Source: Scatomorpha sp964535405
Lineage (GTDB): Bacteria > Bacillota > Clostridia > Oscillospirales > Oscillospiraceae
Direction of reading: 5' to 3'
Length of the DNA: 39,491 nt
NCBI GenBank assembly: GCA_964535405.1
Contig: CAZHUG010000017.1
Coordinates: 1-39,491 of the forward strand
Both the position numbers and the translations under genes were made by a program. Each line of letters starts with the position of its first letter. Position 1 is the stretch's first letter. Below the pieces are notes generated by a model. The model saw only the letters and a list, made by a program, of their open reading frames with translations, searched no databases and was not told the origin of the DNA. Shown in pieces: positions 38,069-39,491 of this stretch.

Positions 38069-39491
38069 TTACAGTGCGTTAGAACGATTTACCAGCACGG
38101 AAAGGTCGACATACTCCTCTGCCTCGCCGTCGACAGCGTCGTCGGTTTCGGACTCGAAGTCGCTGTAAATCTCCAGGCCGGAGCCGGCGGGGATCAGCTT
38201 TCCTATGATAACGTTCTCCTTCAGGCCGACCAGATTGTCAACCTTGCCCTTTATGGCAGCCTCGGTCAGAACCTTTGTCGTCTCCTGGAAGGAGGCGGCG
38301 GAAAGGAAGCTCTCGGTTGCAAGGGATGCCTTGGTGATGCCCATGAGCAGCTGGGTGTAGGTTGCGAGCTTGAGCTCCTCGCCATCCTCACGCCGCTCAC
38401 CTGCGGCTATGCGTGCGCTGACCGCGTTGTTGGCTCTCCAGAAATCGCTGATGTCCACAGTGGCGCCGGAGAGCATCTTCGTGTCGCCCGCGTCCTCGAC
38501 GCGCATCTTGCGCATCATCTGACGGACGATGACCTCGATATGCTTGTCGTTGATGTCAACGCCCTGCTGACGGTAAACCTTCTGAACCTCGTTGACGAGG
38601 TAGTTGCGAACGCCGACGCGCCCGAACTTATCGTCGCCTATGCCACGCACGCGCAGAACATCGTGGGGATTGAGCGCACCGGCGGTGAGCTCCTGTCCCT
38701 TCTCGACATGGTCGCCGGGCTGCACGAGAATACCCGCGGCGGAGGGGATGTTATTGACAAAGACCTCGCCATCGTCGTCACTCGTGACGCTGACGGCAAA
38801 GATCGCGTTCTTGCGGGTCTCCTCGATGGAGATGACGCCGGAAGCGTCCGCCAGAACAGCCATTTTCTTCGGCTTGCGCGCCTCAAAAAGCTCCTCAACA
38901 CGGGGCAGACCCTGGGTGATATCGTCGCCCGCTATGCCGCCGGTGTGGAAGGTACGCATCGTGAGCTGGGTGCCCGGCTCGCCGATGGACTGCGCGGCGA
39001 TAACGCCGACTGCCTCACCGGGGTTGACCGGCTGTCCGCCCGCAAGGTTGATGCCGTAGCACTTGGCGCAGACGCCGCTCTTGGCACCGCAGCCGAGAAC
39101 GCTGCGAACCATGACGGAGTCAATGCCGTGCGCGCTCAGGGTCGGAACATCGGCGGGCATCAGCATGTGGTTGGTGTCAAATACAACTTCGCCGGTCTTG
39201 GGGTCTGTGACGGGCTCGGAGGGATAACGACCGTTGATGCTGACTGCGAGGGACTGAACCTCAATGCCTCTGTCGAACACCGCGGTGGCGGGGATGCCTT
39301 CCTTCGTGCCGCAGTCCTGCTCGCGGATGATGACATCCTGAGACACATCGACCAGACGGCGGGTGAGATAGCCGGAGTCTGCGGTACGCAGAGCGGTATC
39401 GGCCAGGCCCTTACGGGCGCCGCGGCTGGAGATGAAATACTCAAGAACAGACAGACCCTCACGGAAGTTTGCCTTGATCGGAATTTCAATC
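38069..39491 (-). CDS. rpoC: RNA polymerase beta' subunit, C-terminal part (5' end outside window)
   Basis: Largest subunit of RNA polymerase. The reverse frame is open from the window edge to TAA at 38071-38069, giving about 473 C-terminal residues. Typical landmarks: VLEYFISSRGARKGLADTA near the edge, a GIDSVMVRSVLGC...GVCAKCYG zinc site (CxxCxxC-type cysteines present), VIAAQSIGEPGTQLTMRTFH of the trigger-loop region, and NPHDVLR, FLSAASFQETTKVLTEAA and ENVIIGKLIPAGSG near the end. It is followed, unusually, by rimP rather than rpsL. Confidence 0.96.
   Translation of the reverse strand, partial: IEIPIKANFREGLSVLEYFISSRGARKGLADTALRTADSGYLTRRLVDVSQDVIIREQDCGTKEGIPATAVFDRGIEVQSLAVSINGRYPSEPVTDPKTGEVVFDTNHMLMPADVPTLSAHGIDSVMVRSVLGCGAKSGVCAKCYGINLAGGQPVNPGEAVGVIAAQSIGEPGTQLTMRTFHTGGIAGDDITQGLPRVEELFEARKPKKMAVLADASGVISIEETRKNAIFAVSVTSDDDGEVFVNNIPSAAGILVQPGDHVEKGQELTAGALNPHDVLRVRGIGDDKFGRVGVRNYLVNEVQKVYRQQGVDINDKHIEVIVRQMMRKMRVEDAGDTKMLSGATVDISDFWRANNAVSARIAAGERREDGEELKLATYTQLLMGITKASLATESFLSAASFQETTKVLTEAAIKGKVDNLVGLKENVIIGKLIPAGSGLEIYSDFESETDDAVDGEAEEYVDLSVLVNRSNAL

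Overview
The window looks like a chromosomal segment of a GC-rich, endospore-forming, anaerobic Clostridia bacterium, most likely Oscillospiraceae or a close relative. This is an inference. It rests on the sporulation genes (spoIIGA-sigE, spoIIE, bofA), a ferredoxin-dependent 2-oxoacid oxidoreductase, strong Shine-Dalgarno sites, and single-membrane (Firmicute) gene neighbourhoods. A run of exactly ten Ns inside pyrH suggests a draft or metagenome assembly.

Layout. 1-3511 (minus): pyrH-frr-uppS-cdsA-dxr, a compact operon for UMP kinase, ribosome recycling and lipid/isoprenoid supply; dxr is cut by the window edge. 3586-4485 (minus): an EamA-type transporter. 4588-10071: a sporulation district with spoIIGA-sigE (+), converging on spoIIE and a coupled small membrane protein (-), then about 750 bp holding two candidate structured RNAs, then yaaL-bofA (+). 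10072-10403: a tandem-repeat spacer and a promoter. 10404-14083 (+): an FtsX-type ABC permease and its ATPase. 14133-16507 (minus): ddl-murF. 16739-20539 (+): a KapD-like exonuclease with trkA-trkH. 20607-29447 (minus): two DASS-family anion transporters, a four-subunit 2-oxoacid:ferredoxin oxidoreductase, a divergent succinyl-CoA-synthetase-like pair and a D-2-hydroxyacid dehydrogenase. 29799-37867 (minus): rimP-nusA-ylxR-ylxQ-infB-rbfA-nrnA-truB-ribF-DUF3870. 38069-39491 (minus): the 3' part of rpoC.

How the genes work together. The sporulation genes cover the activation points of three sigma factors: SpoIIE (sigma-F), SpoIIGA (pro-sigma-E) and BofA (pro-sigma-K). The 20.6-29.4 kb cluster reads as one pathway. 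A di/tricarboxylate is moved by the transporters; 2-hydroxyacid and 2-oxoacid are interconverted by the dehydrogenase; Kor links 2-oxoacid and acyl-CoA through ferredoxin; the SucCD-like enzyme links acyl-CoA and acid through ATP. An RNA with a hairpin domain, a terminator and an apparent alternative pairing lies directly before korA and is the best candidate here for an undescribed regulatory element.

Other points of note are two likely non-canonical start codons (ATT for the second transporter, ACG for ylxQ), a terminator about 13 nt downstream of the predicted rimP-nusA transcription start, and matching 22-bp-spaced promoter candidates in front of spoIIE and spoIIGA. No tRNA, rRNA, CRISPR array, transposase or phage gene was seen.
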